Below are positions 56,267 to 64,000 of a stretch of DNA of 64,000 bases, one piece after another. Source of the DNA: Paenirhizobium daejeonense (GTDB taxonomy: Bacteria > Pseudomonadota > Alphaproteobacteria > Rhizobiales > Rhizobiaceae); contig NZ_JACLAL010000002.1 in the NCBI RefSeq assembly GCF_014280875.1, positions 434,001 to 498,000 of the forward strand. The letters run 5' to 3'. The notes beneath the pieces are model-generated. The model saw only the letters and a list, made by a program, of their open reading frames with translations. It was not told the origin of the DNA and did not search any database. Position numbers and translations under genes: made by a program. Numbering within the stretch: position 1 is the stretch's first letter; each line of letters begins with the position of its first letter.

Positions 56267-57648
56267 ATTTCGAAGCGTACCTTCTGGAAAAACCGCAGGC
56301 ACAGCATCACCGAAGCGGTGAAGAGGCCGATCAGGAAGCCGATCCAGATGCCAATGCCGCCATAGCCCATCGGGAAGGCGATGAACCAGGCCAGGAAGAA
56401 GCCGACGGGCCAGTAGGCGATCAGCGCCAGCAGCATCGGCACACGCGCATCCTTGAGCCCGCGCAACAGGCCCGACGCAATTGCCTGCAGACCATCGACC
56501 AACTGGAAAATGCCGGCGATAACCACGAGCGGCACGGCAAAATCGAGCACAGCTGCAGCATCCGGGGTATGGGCATTGATAAAGGCGCCGCTCAATTCGC
56601 GGGGCATCATGTAAAAGAGCACCCCGCCCGCAATCGATATCAGGCTGGCAATCCCGAGCACCGTGATGGCCGCCCGCATCAGGTCGGGATAGTTGCCGCG
56701 TCCGTGCGCAAGGCCGATCCGGACGGTTGCCGCCTGTGAAAGGCCAAGCGGAAGCATGAAGGCGATCGAGGTGAGCTGGAGAGCGATACCGTGGGCAGCC
56801 AACTCGACCGTGCCAATCTTGCCCATCAGCAGCGACGCCGCCGCAAACAGGCTGACTTCCGCCAGAACAGTCACGCTGATCGGCAGGCCGAGATGCACGA
56901 CATCCCAGAGCGCATGCCAATCCGGTCGCCAGAAACGAACGAAAAGTTCGTAGCGGCGCGTCTCCTCGCGTGTCTCGATGTAGGCGACCATGAACAGGAA
57001 GCTCGCCCACTGCACAGTGACGGCAACGATGGCAGCACCCGTCATGCCGAGAGCCGGCAGGCCGAAATGGCCAAGCACCAGCGCATAGGCCAGCACCGCA
57101 TTCATCACCAGAACAGCCAGCGTCACATAGAGGATGATGCCCGCCCTGCCCGTTGCGCTCACAAGTGCGCGCAACACCGCGAAAAGCAACGCCGGCAAGA
57201 GGCCGAACTGCACGATCATCACATAATGCGCGGCAAGTGCCGCCACCTCGGGTTTCTGTCCGAGCGCCAGCAGGATCGTCTCCGCATGGAAGAACAGCGG
57301 CGCCGTCATCAATGTGTAGGCAATCGACACCCACATGCCCATTCGGATCGAGCGGCAGACGGATACGACGTCTCCGCGTCCATAGGCCTGCGCCACCATC
57401 GGAACGACGGCGATGGAGAAGCCGGAACCAAAAATGAAGATGGTGAAGAAAAACTGCCCGGCCAAAACCATGGCGGCAAGTGACTGTGCTCCCAGCTGGC
57501 CGACGATCACCACATCCGTCGTATGAATGCCAAGCTGCGCAAGTTGGGCGCCGATCAAGGGAATTCCGAGCTGCAGGGTCGCGAGTATATGCGACCACCA
57601 GCTTGCTGCACCGGGCCTTGCGGACGAGATAGAGGCATGCGTATTCAT
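56248..57648 (-). CDS. MATE family efflux transporter (NorM type)
   Basis: Encodes 466 residues from the ATG at 57648 (MNTHASISS) with about twelve membrane segments in two symmetric halves. QLGIPLIGAQLAQLGIHTTD, VVIVGQLGAQSLAAMVLAGQ and, in the second half, LGLPISVTVLAEVSLFAAAS are typical. MATE pumps export cationic drugs in exchange for Na+ or H+. An open frame to 57738 lacks a start signal. It is convergent with carA. Confidence 0.93.
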   Translation of the reverse strand: MNTHASISSARPGAASWWSHILATLQLGIPLIGAQLAQLGIHTTDVVIVGQLGAQSLAAMVLAGQFFFTIFIFGSGFSIAVVPMVAQAYGRGDVVSVCRSIRMGMWVSIAYTLMTAPLFFHAETILLALGQKPEVAALAAHYVMIVQFGLLPALLFAVLRALVSATGRAGIILYVTLAVLVMNAVLAYALVLGHFGLPALGMTGAAIVAVTVQWASFLFMVAYIETREETRRYELFVRFWRPDWHALWDVVHLGLPISVTVLAEVSLFAAASLLMGKIGTVELAAHGIALQLTSIAFMLPLGLSQAATVRIGLAHGRGNYPDLMRAAITVLGIASLISIAGGVLFYMMPRELSGAFINAHTPDAAAVLDFAVPLVVIAGIFQLVDGLQAIASGLLRGLKDARVPMLLALIAYWPVGFFLAWFIAFPMGYGGIGIWIGFLIGLFTASVMLCLRFFQKVRFEMKTARG

Positions 57649-57765
57649 GATGGCACCCAAGACGAAAAAAGCCGCTTCCAGAGATGACTGGCGAGCGGCG
57701 CGCGACCTTTGCATAGGGGAAACGTCAGGGGGTAGCAAGGAAAGCCTGTTATCGAGAAATAAATT

Positions 57766-58710
57766 TCACGGAAGCTTCACATTAACTGATCGGTTGCAGA
57801 TAAACCTATTTTCCGACGTCCGGTCGTGCCGCAAGAAATCCACGAAGGCCTTCAGCGGGGCTGGCATGTAGCGACGACTGGGGTAATAAAGGAAAGGTCC
57901 TGAAAACGCCTGCTCCCAATCCGGCAGCACCGGCAGCAAGGCTCCGGACGCGAGGTCGTCGCGAAGAAACTCCTCGAAAGTGAAGATGATGCCGAGCCCG
58001 GCCCGCACGGCCGCGAGCTCCAGATCAATGGACTCGGCGATCATCCGCGGCTGGGGATGAACCGTGATGGTCTCACCATCGCGTTCGAAGGTCCATGAAA
58101 TCGTGCGACCGCTGGCAAAGCGATGCAGGACGGCCTCATGGTGGACCAGTTCGCGCGGATGAGAGGGCATTCCCCGCCGCTCGATATAGGCCGGAGCCGC
58201 AGCCCCGACATAGCTCTGGTGCCGAGGCCCGAGCGGTATGGCGATCATGTCCTGATGCAACGCTTCCTCGTAGCGGACACCAGCGTCATGCCCCTCCGCC
58301 AGCACGTCGACGAAGGCGTCGTTAACCGATATCTCCATGGTAATCTCGGGATAGGCTTGGAGAAACCGCGTGGCGATATCAGGCAGGATGTTGCGGGCGA
58401 CGATGCCCGGCACATTGAGCCGCAACCGCCCGGCGGGCCGATCGCGAAAGCTGTTGATCGCATCGAGCGCCGTCTCGATTTCCGCAAGTCCCGGCGTCAA
58501 CCTTTCGAGCAACCGCTCGCCCGCATCGGTCAGCGTCACGCTGCGGGTTGTGCGATTGAACAGCCGCACTCCGAGCTGCGTTTCCAGCCGCCGCATGGCC
58601 TCGCTCATCGATGAGGCCGAGACACCACGCACCTTGCCCGCCGCACGGAAGCTGCGCAGGCGCGCAATGGTCGCGAAGGCATCGAGGTCTGCGAGCGGCA
58701 GATTGCTCAT
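57766..58710 (-). CDS. LysR-family regulator
   Basis: Encodes 314 residues from the ATG at 58710. The helix-turn-helix is LDAFATIARLRSFRAAGKVR then VSASSMSEAMRRLETQLGVR, followed by LFNRTTRSVTLTDAGERLLE. The effector domain starts at LRLNVPGIVARNILPDIATR. LysR proteins of this kind usually control the divergent gene; here that is the aldo/keto reductase 124 bases away. Inducer unknown. Confidence 0.92.
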   Translation of the reverse strand: MSNLPLADLDAFATIARLRSFRAAGKVRGVSASSMSEAMRRLETQLGVRLFNRTTRSVTLTDAGERLLERLTPGLAEIETALDAINSFRDRPAGRLRLNVPGIVARNILPDIATRFLQAYPEITMEISVNDAFVDVLAEGHDAGVRYEEALHQDMIAIPLGPRHQSYVGAAAPAYIERRGMPSHPRELVHHEAVLHRFASGRTISWTFERDGETITVHPQPRMIAESIDLELAAVRAGLGIIFTFEEFLRDDLASGALLPVLPDWEQAFSGPFLYYPSRRYMPAPLKAFVDFLRHDRTSENRFICNRSVNVKLP

Positions 58711-58834
58711 TGTACAAAATTCCAAACAGGCTGTTTCGTTTGCATCGGATTATCGCACAAAACGTCGAGGAGTAGAAAGGACCTCGGCAACATCCTCAAC
58801 ATCCTCTCCGGGGATTTTCGAAAGGAACCAGACA

Positions 58835-59827
58835 ATGCAGACTGTGAAACTCGGCCGGACCGGCCCCTCCGTCTCCCGCTTCGGCCTCGGCTGCATGGGA
58901 ATGTCCGGCATGTATGGCGAGAGCGACAGAGCCGAGAGCATCGCCACCATTCACGCGGCCCTCGACGCCGGCATGAACCTGCTCGACACTGGCGATTTCT
59001 ATGGCATGGGCCACAATGAAATACTGATCGCCGAAGCGTTGAAGGGGCGCTCCCGCGACGATGTCCTGCTCAGTGTCAAGTTCGGTGCGCAGCGTGATCC
59101 CGCCGCCGGCTGGATCGGCTTCGACGCCCGCCCGGTCGCCGTCAAGACAGCACTTGCCTATACGCTGCAACGGCTCGGCGTCGATTACATCGACATCTAC
59201 CGCCCTGCCCGCCTCGACCCAAGCGTACCTGTTGAAGATACGATCGGCGCCATTGCCGACATGGTGAAGGCAGGCTTCGTCCGACATATCGGTCTCTCGG
59301 AAGTCGGCGCCGACACCATCCGTCGTGCCGCAGCCGTCCACCCCATCGTTGACTTGCAGATCGAATATTCGGTGATTTCCCGCGGCATCGAGGACAGCAT
59401 CCTGCCGACCTGCCGCGAACTCGGCATCGGCATCACCGCCTATGGCGTGCTCTCTCGCGGTCTCATCAGCGGCCACTGGCAGCCGTCCAGCATCGGCCGG
59501 AATGATTTTCGCGCCCATTCCCCGCGCTTTCAGGGAGAGAACGCCACCCACAACCTCGCGCTCGCGGAAGCACTCGGCAAGGTCGCCGCATCCAAAGGCA
59601 TGACGACCGCCCAGGCCGCCATCGCCTGGGTCGCGGCACAGGGCGAAGACATCGTGCCGATCATCGGCGCCCGCCGTCGCGACCGCCTGCAGGAATCTCT
59701 TGGTGCGGCGGATCTTTCGCTCACGCCGGAGGATCTGGCCGAAATCGAACAAGCCGTACCGAGGAACGCCGCCGCCGGAACCCGCTATGCCGAGGCGCAG
59801 ATGGCGCATCTCGACAGCGAGAAGTGA
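58835..59827 (+). CDS. aldo/keto reductase
   Basis: Encodes 330 residues, AAGGAA before the ATG. The (beta/alpha)8 barrel opens with KLGRTGPSVSRFGLGCMGMS and the catalytic Asp/Tyr appear in NLLDTGDFYGMGHNE, Lys in LLSVKFG. The usual catalytic His position (as in YYQHRVDP) reads IYRPARLDP, with Ala where His is expected. NADPH binding is at PIIGARRRDRLQESLGAADL. It is divergent from and probably controlled by the LysR gene. Confidence 0.9.
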   Translation: MQTVKLGRTGPSVSRFGLGCMGMSGMYGESDRAESIATIHAALDAGMNLLDTGDFYGMGHNEILIAEALKGRSRDDVLLSVKFGAQRDPAAGWIGFDARPVAVKTALAYTLQRLGVDYIDIYRPARLDPSVPVEDTIGAIADMVKAGFVRHIGLSEVGADTIRRAAAVHPIVDLQIEYSVISRGIEDSILPTCRELGIGITAYGVLSRGLISGHWQPSSIGRNDFRAHSPRFQGENATHNLALAEALGKVAASKGMTTAQAAIAWVAAQGEDIVPIIGARRRDRLQESLGAADLSLTPEDLAEIEQAVPRNAAAGTRYAEAQMAHLDSEK

Positions 59828-59843
59828 TCTCCAGATATGGAAA

Positions 59844-59870
59844 CGGCCCGGTTTTCGACCGGGCCGTCTC
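59844..59870. terminator. bidirectional terminator between reductase and metallopeptidase genes
   Basis: CGGCCCGG (59844-59851) pairs with CCGGGCCG (59859-59866) over a 7-base loop. TCTCTC follows on the + strand and TTTCC on the minus strand. Confidence 0.75.
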
Positions 59871-59906
59871 TCATTTCATCCATACGGAAGCCGACCTGCG
59901 GGCGGA

Positions 59907-60836
59907 TCAGACCGGCCCGGAGAAGGTGTCGCAGGAGTCCACTTTGCCGCTGTCAAAGCCGCGCTTGAACCACTTCATCCGCTGGGCGGACGTGCCGTGG
60001 TTGAAGCTGTCGGGCACGACGTAGCCCTGGCTGCGCTTCTGCAACGTATCGTCGCCGATCTGCTTGGCCGCATTCAGCGCCTCTTCGAGATCGCCGGCCT
60101 CAAGCAAGCCCTTCTGCTGCGTGTACTTGCCCCAGATCCCGGCAAAGCAATCCGCCTGAAGCTCGACGCGCACCGACATCTGGTTCGATTCGACTTCGCT
60201 CATCGACTGCCGCATCTGGTTGAACTTCGGCAGGATGCCGGTGAGGTTCTGAACGTGATGACCGACCTCATGTGCGACCACATAGGCCTCGGCAAAATCG
60301 CCGGAAGCGCCGAAGCGGTCATTGAGTTCCCGGAAGAAGTCCGTATCGAGATAGACCTTGCGGTCGCCTGGGCAATAGAACGGCCCAGTGGCGGAGGAAG
60401 CGGTTCCGCAGGCGGAAGCCGTCCGGCCGGCGAACAATACCAGTGTCGGTTCTTCATAGGTCTTCCCGGCCGCCTTGAATATACCGTTCCAGGTGTCCTC
60501 GGTCTCGGCAAGAACGGTACGGACGAAAGCCGTCATCTCGTCGCTGGCAGGCTGAGACGGGCGCTCGCCGATTGACTGTTCATAGCCTGATCCCTGCTGT
60601 TGCATAGAACCGTCGCCCAAAAGCTGCAGCATGTCGATGCCCATCATCTTCAGCACGAAATAGATGACGATCAAAAAAATGATCGTGCCGATGCTCATGC
60701 CGCCGCCGCGCCGACCTCCCGTGGGGAGCTGCATTCCAGACCGTCCGAACGGATCGCGCCCCATGCCGCCACGACCGGTCGAGGTGCCCCGCCGGTCTTC
60801 AATATTGTCCGATTGACGTCGGCCCTTCCATTCCAT
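59907..60836 (-). CDS. neutral zinc metallopeptidase, YpfJ type
   Basis: Encodes 309 residues; GGAGAGG precedes the ATG. An N-terminal Gly/Arg-rich tail leads to a membrane helix GTIIFLIVIYFVLKMMGI, and the rest is the zinc_peptidase/YpfJ domain: LFAGRTASACGTASSATGPF, CPGDRKVYLD, and the zinc motif AYVVAHEVGHHVQNLTG (HExxH). ELQADCFAGIWGKY gives the third ligand. It acts at or outside the inner membrane on an unknown protein. Monocistronic. Confidence 0.92.
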   Translation of the reverse strand: MEWKGRRQSDNIEDRRGTSTGRGGMGRDPFGRSGMQLPTGGRRGGGMSIGTIIFLIVIYFVLKMMGIDMLQLLGDGSMQQQGSGYEQSIGERPSQPASDEMTAFVRTVLAETEDTWNGIFKAAGKTYEEPTLVLFAGRTASACGTASSATGPFYCPGDRKVYLDTDFFRELNDRFGASGDFAEAYVVAHEVGHHVQNLTGILPKFNQMRQSMSEVESNQMSVRVELQADCFAGIWGKYTQQKGLLEAGDLEEALNAAKQIGDDTLQKRSQGYVVPDSFNHGTSAQRMKWFKRGFDSGKVDSCDTFSGPV

Positions 60837-60967
60837 GGTGCTTGTCCTCTCCAGCAGGCACTGTGCGCCCTTGGAAACAATCTATAGTGCAAACTGTTCC
60901 CTGCGGCCATTCCAAACGAAGCGGCAGGAGAGCTTTCGGGCGAGGTAGAAAGTAAGCTTGCCCCGTC

Positions 60968-62074
60968 TCAGCCGGAAGAGTGAAGCACAGGCGAAGCCAG
61001 CCCGACGCTTCCAACTCGACCCCGTCTTTTTGCCGAGAAGGCTTTGAGAATGCAGTGAGCGACAATGGTCAAGACTGCAGAAACATAGCCGTCAATCGCA
61101 TAGTGCCAACCGAGATACACCGAACTTGCCATAATCAGAAGAACATAGGCGGCACCCGCGGCTGCCCACCAGCGCCCCCGCTCCGCGAGGAAAAGGGCAT
61201 TCATGGTGATCAGGCCGACATGTACACTCGGGAAAGCAGAGATACCCGAACCGAAGCCGGCCACTCCCTTTTCATAAAGGGTCCAGAGATATTGCTGGAA
61301 ATCGTAAGCCTGACCACCAGACAGGAACGCCGCCAGTGCGCTGAAGCGCGCCTCGTCACCGGTCACCGTTCCGTAATAGATCGGTCCGGCGGACAGGAAC
61401 AAGCCAGCCAGTACATTGCCGCAAACCACCCATACGAACATGAACATGAACATATAGCGCCCACGAATGGCATCCGCCCGCGGCGAGGTTGCAACGAAGA
61501 AGAGGCCGGCAAAGCAGAGCGAGAACCAAAATACACTGTAGTTCCACTCAGCGACAGAAAGGATCCATTGATTATCGGCAATTCGGTAAAGCAATAGCCA
61601 AGGATCATTTCCGAGGTGGATGATCCGGTCGATATCGGCATGCAGCCGATCGTATTGAAAACCGCCCGCGAGAATGGGCAACATGTTTTTCAGCGAGGTG
61701 AAGCTGCCCTGAAATATCATCAGTGCCATCAGCAGGCTCATGCCGGACAGCATCCGCGAGAGCCGCCGCCGGCCGAAAAAATGCCGATAGGCTCGGGTTC
61801 TTCCGTGCCCGAATCTCATGATGGCGTAAGCAAGATCCACGGCAATCGCCATCATCGGAAAGAAGTACAGGAACAGGAGAGGCCATTGCACGAGATAATT
61901 GGCGTGCGAAGACTGCTCCCAATGCCCGGTCATCAGCAGGATTGCAACGCACACAAGGCTGTAGCCGGCGATGCAGATATAAATCCACGTATCCCGGCGC
62001 AGATGTTCTACGACCTCGGACAATAGAGACGCCACGAAAGCCCGGACAAGGGAGAGATCGTATGATGACCGCAT
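60968..62074 (-). CDS. PAP2-superfamily phosphatase/phosphotransferase, membrane
   Basis: Encodes 368 residues with several membrane segments (WIYICIAGYSLVCVAILLM, YLVQWPLLFLYFFPMMAIAV). PAP2 catalytic motifs are SAFPSVHVGLITM (second signature) and LGWHYAIDGYVSAV (third, His/Asp). This group includes inositol-phosphorylceramide synthase-like and lipid A/undecaprenyl phosphatases acting on the outer face of the inner membrane. Substrate unclear. A 10-bp palindrome lies 24 bases upstream of the start. Confidence 0.86.
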   Translation of the reverse strand: MRSSYDLSLVRAFVASLLSEVVEHLRRDTWIYICIAGYSLVCVAILLMTGHWEQSSHANYLVQWPLLFLYFFPMMAIAVDLAYAIMRFGHGRTRAYRHFFGRRRLSRMLSGMSLLMALMIFQGSFTSLKNMLPILAGGFQYDRLHADIDRIIHLGNDPWLLLYRIADNQWILSVAEWNYSVFWFSLCFAGLFFVATSPRADAIRGRYMFMFMFVWVVCGNVLAGLFLSAGPIYYGTVTGDEARFSALAAFLSGGQAYDFQQYLWTLYEKGVAGFGSGISAFPSVHVGLITMNALFLAERGRWWAAAGAAYVLLIMASSVYLGWHYAIDGYVSAVLTIVAHCILKAFSAKRRGRVGSVGLASPVLHSSG

Positions 62075-62097
62075 GAGGCGACCATAGCTCGCCCTTT

Positions 62098-62134
62098 ACT
62101 CAAGAACACTTAATGGAACCCGGCGTTCTTGAGT
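62098..62134. promoter_or_regulatory. 10-bp inverted repeat upstream of PAP2 gene
   Basis: ACTCAAGAAC (62098-62107) and GTTCTTGAGT (62125-62134) are exact complements around a 17-base loop, 24 bases before the PAP2 start. No gene on the + strand ends here, so an operator or leader hairpin is more likely than a terminator. Confidence 0.55.
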
Positions 62135-62210
62135 TTTGGCGAAACCGGCGACTGTGACATCTGTCATCGTCACACATGCAGCCAAAACCTGTCGAAACGC
62201 CTTCCGACAC

Positions 62211-62945
62211 TCAGGACGGCTCGAAAACGAGTAGTTCCTCGAAGTGGTTCATGTCCTCGAAGGCGCAGAAAGCCGGCGGCCTGAGCGCGATCGCCGGAGA
62301 ACGGTCGCGGATCTCCTCAACCACCTCGTCGAGAAACGGAACCCAGGCTGCAATCGTTTCGTCGTCAAAGCGTTCCTTCGGATAAGCGAAGGTGATGTGG
62401 AAGGAATAGTGGTCGTGATCGGGGTGCCGGTAGCCGAGAAGATCGGAGAAACGGTTGCGCCAGGATTTCAGACGGGCCCTGTCATCCGCCGTTACCCCGT
62501 CCAGTGTCAGCCCCGCCGGTGTTGCCTCGACCACTTCCATCTCGAACGGACCGTCGGGTGCAAAAGCCGCCAGCCGGTCCATGAAAATCGCAGTCATGTC
62601 GTCTATCGGCGTATCCAGCGGTACATCGGCCGGCCAGAACGGCAGCTTGCGGCGATATTCGATGATTCCCTGAAAAAGCGTCATGTGCAGGCTGAAAACC
62701 GGCGTAAAGGCAAGTTGGTTCGCCCCCGGCATGTCGAGGTAGCGCATCCGCGCTTCGACAATCGCCTGTTCGCTTTCCGATGCTGGCAACAGATGGCAGA
62801 CGATGGTGTTTCCCGGCTCGGGCAGGAACTGCCCGGAAGAATCGTATCGCGTTCCGAAATGCGGAAGAGGTTGCTGCGTCAACGTTCGGGAAAAGAGGTG
62901 CAAATGGGAAGGAATGACATCAGGCGTGATTGGTTCGTCTGCCAT
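62211..62945 (-). CDS. DUF1868 protein, 2H-phosphoesterase-like
   Basis: Encodes 244 residues from the ATG at 62945 (MADEPITPDVIPSHLHL), with AAAGG upstream; an open frame to 63053 lacks a start signal. Two motifs, VFSLHMTLFQG and YSFHITFAYPKE, each give a His-x-Thr pair, the catalytic plan of 2H phosphoesterases (LigT/CPDase group), and DUF1868 belongs to that superfamily. It could cleave a cyclic or RNA phosphodiester; no substrate known. Function inferred only from motifs. Confidence 0.82.
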   Translation of the reverse strand: MADEPITPDVIPSHLHLFSRTLTQQPLPHFGTRYDSSGQFLPEPGNTIVCHLLPASESEQAIVEARMRYLDMPGANQLAFTPVFSLHMTLFQGIIEYRRKLPFWPADVPLDTPIDDMTAIFMDRLAAFAPDGPFEMEVVEATPAGLTLDGVTADDRARLKSWRNRFSDLLGYRHPDHDHYSFHITFAYPKERFDDETIAAWVPFLDEVVEEIRDRSPAIALRPPAFCAFEDMNHFEELLVFEPS

Positions 62946-63076
62946 GGTACAACCTTTGAGTAAGGGAAACGCCGGTCTATCCGCCCGACGACAAACCAGT
63001 GTGACAACCGAATGAATTTCCGCTGCAAAAAGCCGTTGTTTGCCGCTCCCCAACTTTCATGCATTCGACTTCATTT

Positions 63077-63118
63077 AAGGGGTTGGTTTGCGCGAGAGTT
63101 TTCCCTATAAGCCCCTTC
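63077..63118 (+). promoter_or_regulatory. upstream stem in carB leader
   Basis: AAGGGG (63077-63082) can pair with CCCCTT (63112-63117), upstream of the carB leader terminator. It might be part of an alternative fold with that terminator. Short, so uncertain. Confidence 0.3.
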
Positions 63119-63145
63119 TAGCCTGAAAAGACCCTCGTTTGTGCC

Positions 63146-63178
63146 CCGGCCGGTGAAAATTCACCCTGGCCGGTTTTT
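63146..63178 (+). terminator. intrinsic terminator in the carB leader (candidate attenuator)
   Basis: CCGGCC-GGTGAA (63146-63157) pairs with TTCACC-CT-GGCCGG (63160-63173), a 12-bp stem with one 2-base bulge, followed by TTTTT (63174-63178). It lies 28 bases before the carB start codon and no + strand gene ends upstream within 3 kb. Confidence 0.75.
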
Positions 63179-63206
63179 CGCGCAACCTGAAAATGGAAAT
63201 GAGCCC

Positions 63207-64000
63207 ATGCCGAAGCGCCAAGATATCAAGTCCATCCTCATCATCGGCGCTGGACCGATTGTCATCGGCCAGGCATGCGAATTCGACTATTCCGGCACGC
63301 AGGCCTGCAAGGCGCTGAAGGAAGAAGGCTACCGGGTCATTCTGGTAAACTCCAACCCGGCGACGATCATGACCGATCCGAACCTCGCCGACGCCACCTA
63401 TGTCGAACCGATCACCCCGGAAGTCGTCGCCAAGATCATCGCCAAGGAACGCCCGGATGCCCTGCTGCCGACCATGGGCGGCCAGACGGCGCTCAACACC
63501 GCGCTGTCCCTCAAGCGAATGGGCGTTCTCGACCGCTACAATGTCGAAATGATCGGCGCAAAGCCGGAAGCCATCGACAAGGCAGAGGACCGCGCCCTCT
63601 TCCGCGAGGCCATGGCGAAGATCGGCCTTGAGACCCCGCGCTCTATGCTGGCCAACGCCACCGAGATCAAGGACGCCGACCGCAAGAAACACGAAGCCGC
63701 CCGCAACGAGGTAAAGGCCCGCCTGTCCGGCGCAGAACTCGACAAGGCGCTCGACGAGCTGGAAAACCAGTGGAACCTCGGCGAGACCGACCGCAAGCAA
63801 CGCTATATTAGCCACGCCATGGCGATCGCCGCCCAGGCCATCGACACCGTTGGCCTTCCGGCCATCATCCGCCCCTCCTTCACCATGGGCGGCACCGGCG
63901 GCGGCATCGCCTATAACCGTTCGGAATTCTTCGAGATCGTCGGCTACGGCCTCGACGCTTCGCCGACCACGGAAGTCCTCGTCGAGGAAAGCGTTCTCGG
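63207..64000 (+). CDS. carB: carbamoyl-phosphate synthase large subunit, N-terminal part
   Basis: The first 264 residues are present; the gene runs off the window. [60 protein letters not shown] and [14 protein letters not shown] are CarB N-terminal sequence, and [18 protein letters not shown] is the first ATP-grasp loop. Between about residues 150 and 205 lies a charged insert ([19 protein letters not shown]) absent from E. coli CarB but seen in rhizobial ones. CarB makes carbamoyl phosphate with CarA, 7 kb upstream. Confidence 0.98.
   Translation, partial: MPKRQDIKSILIIGAGPIVIGQACEFDYSGTQACKALKEEGYRVILVNSNPATIMTDPNLADATYVEPITPEVVAKIIAKERPDALLPTMGGQTALNTALSLKRMGVLDRYNVEMIGAKPEAIDKAEDRALFREAMAKIGLETPRSMLANATEIKDADRKKHEAARNEVKARLSGAELDKALDELENQWNLGETDRKQRYISHAMAIAAQAIDTVGLPAIIRPSFTMGGTGGGIAYNRSEFFEIVGYGLDASPTTEVLVEESVL

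Overview
The window is chromosomal DNA of an alphaproteobacterium, most likely a Rhizobiaceae member (Rhizobium/Shinella/Agrobacterium/Ensifer group). The evidence is high GC, rhizobial gene contents and orders (rpoD, dnaG and gatB/yqeY near carA, with carB 7 kb away), an arsR-aqpS-arsC arsenic operon of the Sinorhizobium type, and rhizobial-looking protein families (DUF930, DUF1868, UPF0303, AGE epimerase). The genus cannot be fixed from the sequence alone.

Layout. 1-13.3 kb is ordinary chromosome: the end of an MFS transporter, an HSL-type esterase, a PP2C-like phosphatase, cobalamin-dependent methionine synthase (metH) with a palindromic operator, an AGE-family sugar epimerase, a three-gene MacAB-like ABC efflux system and a zinc alcohol dehydrogenase.

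13.3-32.6 kb is a complete but scattered type I-E CRISPR-Cas locus. It has three arrays, all read leftwards from leaders on their right sides. Array 1 (9 repeats) stands alone beside an ABC-F gene and a yhaO-yhaN (SbcDC-like) pair. Array 2 (3 repeats) follows the operon cse1-cse2-cas7-cas5-cas6e-cas1-cas2. Array 3 (7 repeats) lies just downstream of a detached cas3. Between array 3 and cse1 sits an arsR-aqpS-arsC operon, and beyond it are two decayed CRISPR units still spaced exactly 61 bp, so the arsenic operon appears to be embedded in an old array. The three leaders share a proximal block and a TACCGATTTT motif at exactly +51.

33-42 kb: after a SIMPL-domain gene and a tRNA with CAT anticodon (probably tRNA-Ile2), an AT-richer 8.1-kb segment is bracketed by oppositely oriented clusters of ~20-bp repeats, like the multi-site ends of Tn7/Mu-type transposons. 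It carries a Kiwa antiphage pair (kwaA-kwaB), a PPP-type phosphatase, an orphan gene, a DUF1173-like protein, a TnsA-like endonuclease without partner transposase genes, and a SIR2-domain protein. I read it as a defence-loaded, probably non-autonomous transposon next to a tRNA gene.

42.3-64 kb returns to core genes: yjbQ, a UPF0303 gene, the divergent argP/argO-like pair, an M20 amidohydrolase, a proline-rich DUF930 protein, peroxiredoxin, rpoD, dnaG, gatB/yqeY, carA, a MATE pump, a LysR regulator divergent from an aldo/keto reductase, a zinc metallopeptidase, a PAP2 phosphatase, a DUF1868 protein and the start of carB. carA has a hairpin that would cover its ribosome-binding site, and carB has a complete intrinsic terminator in its leader; both suggest post-initiation control of carbamoyl-phosphate synthesis.
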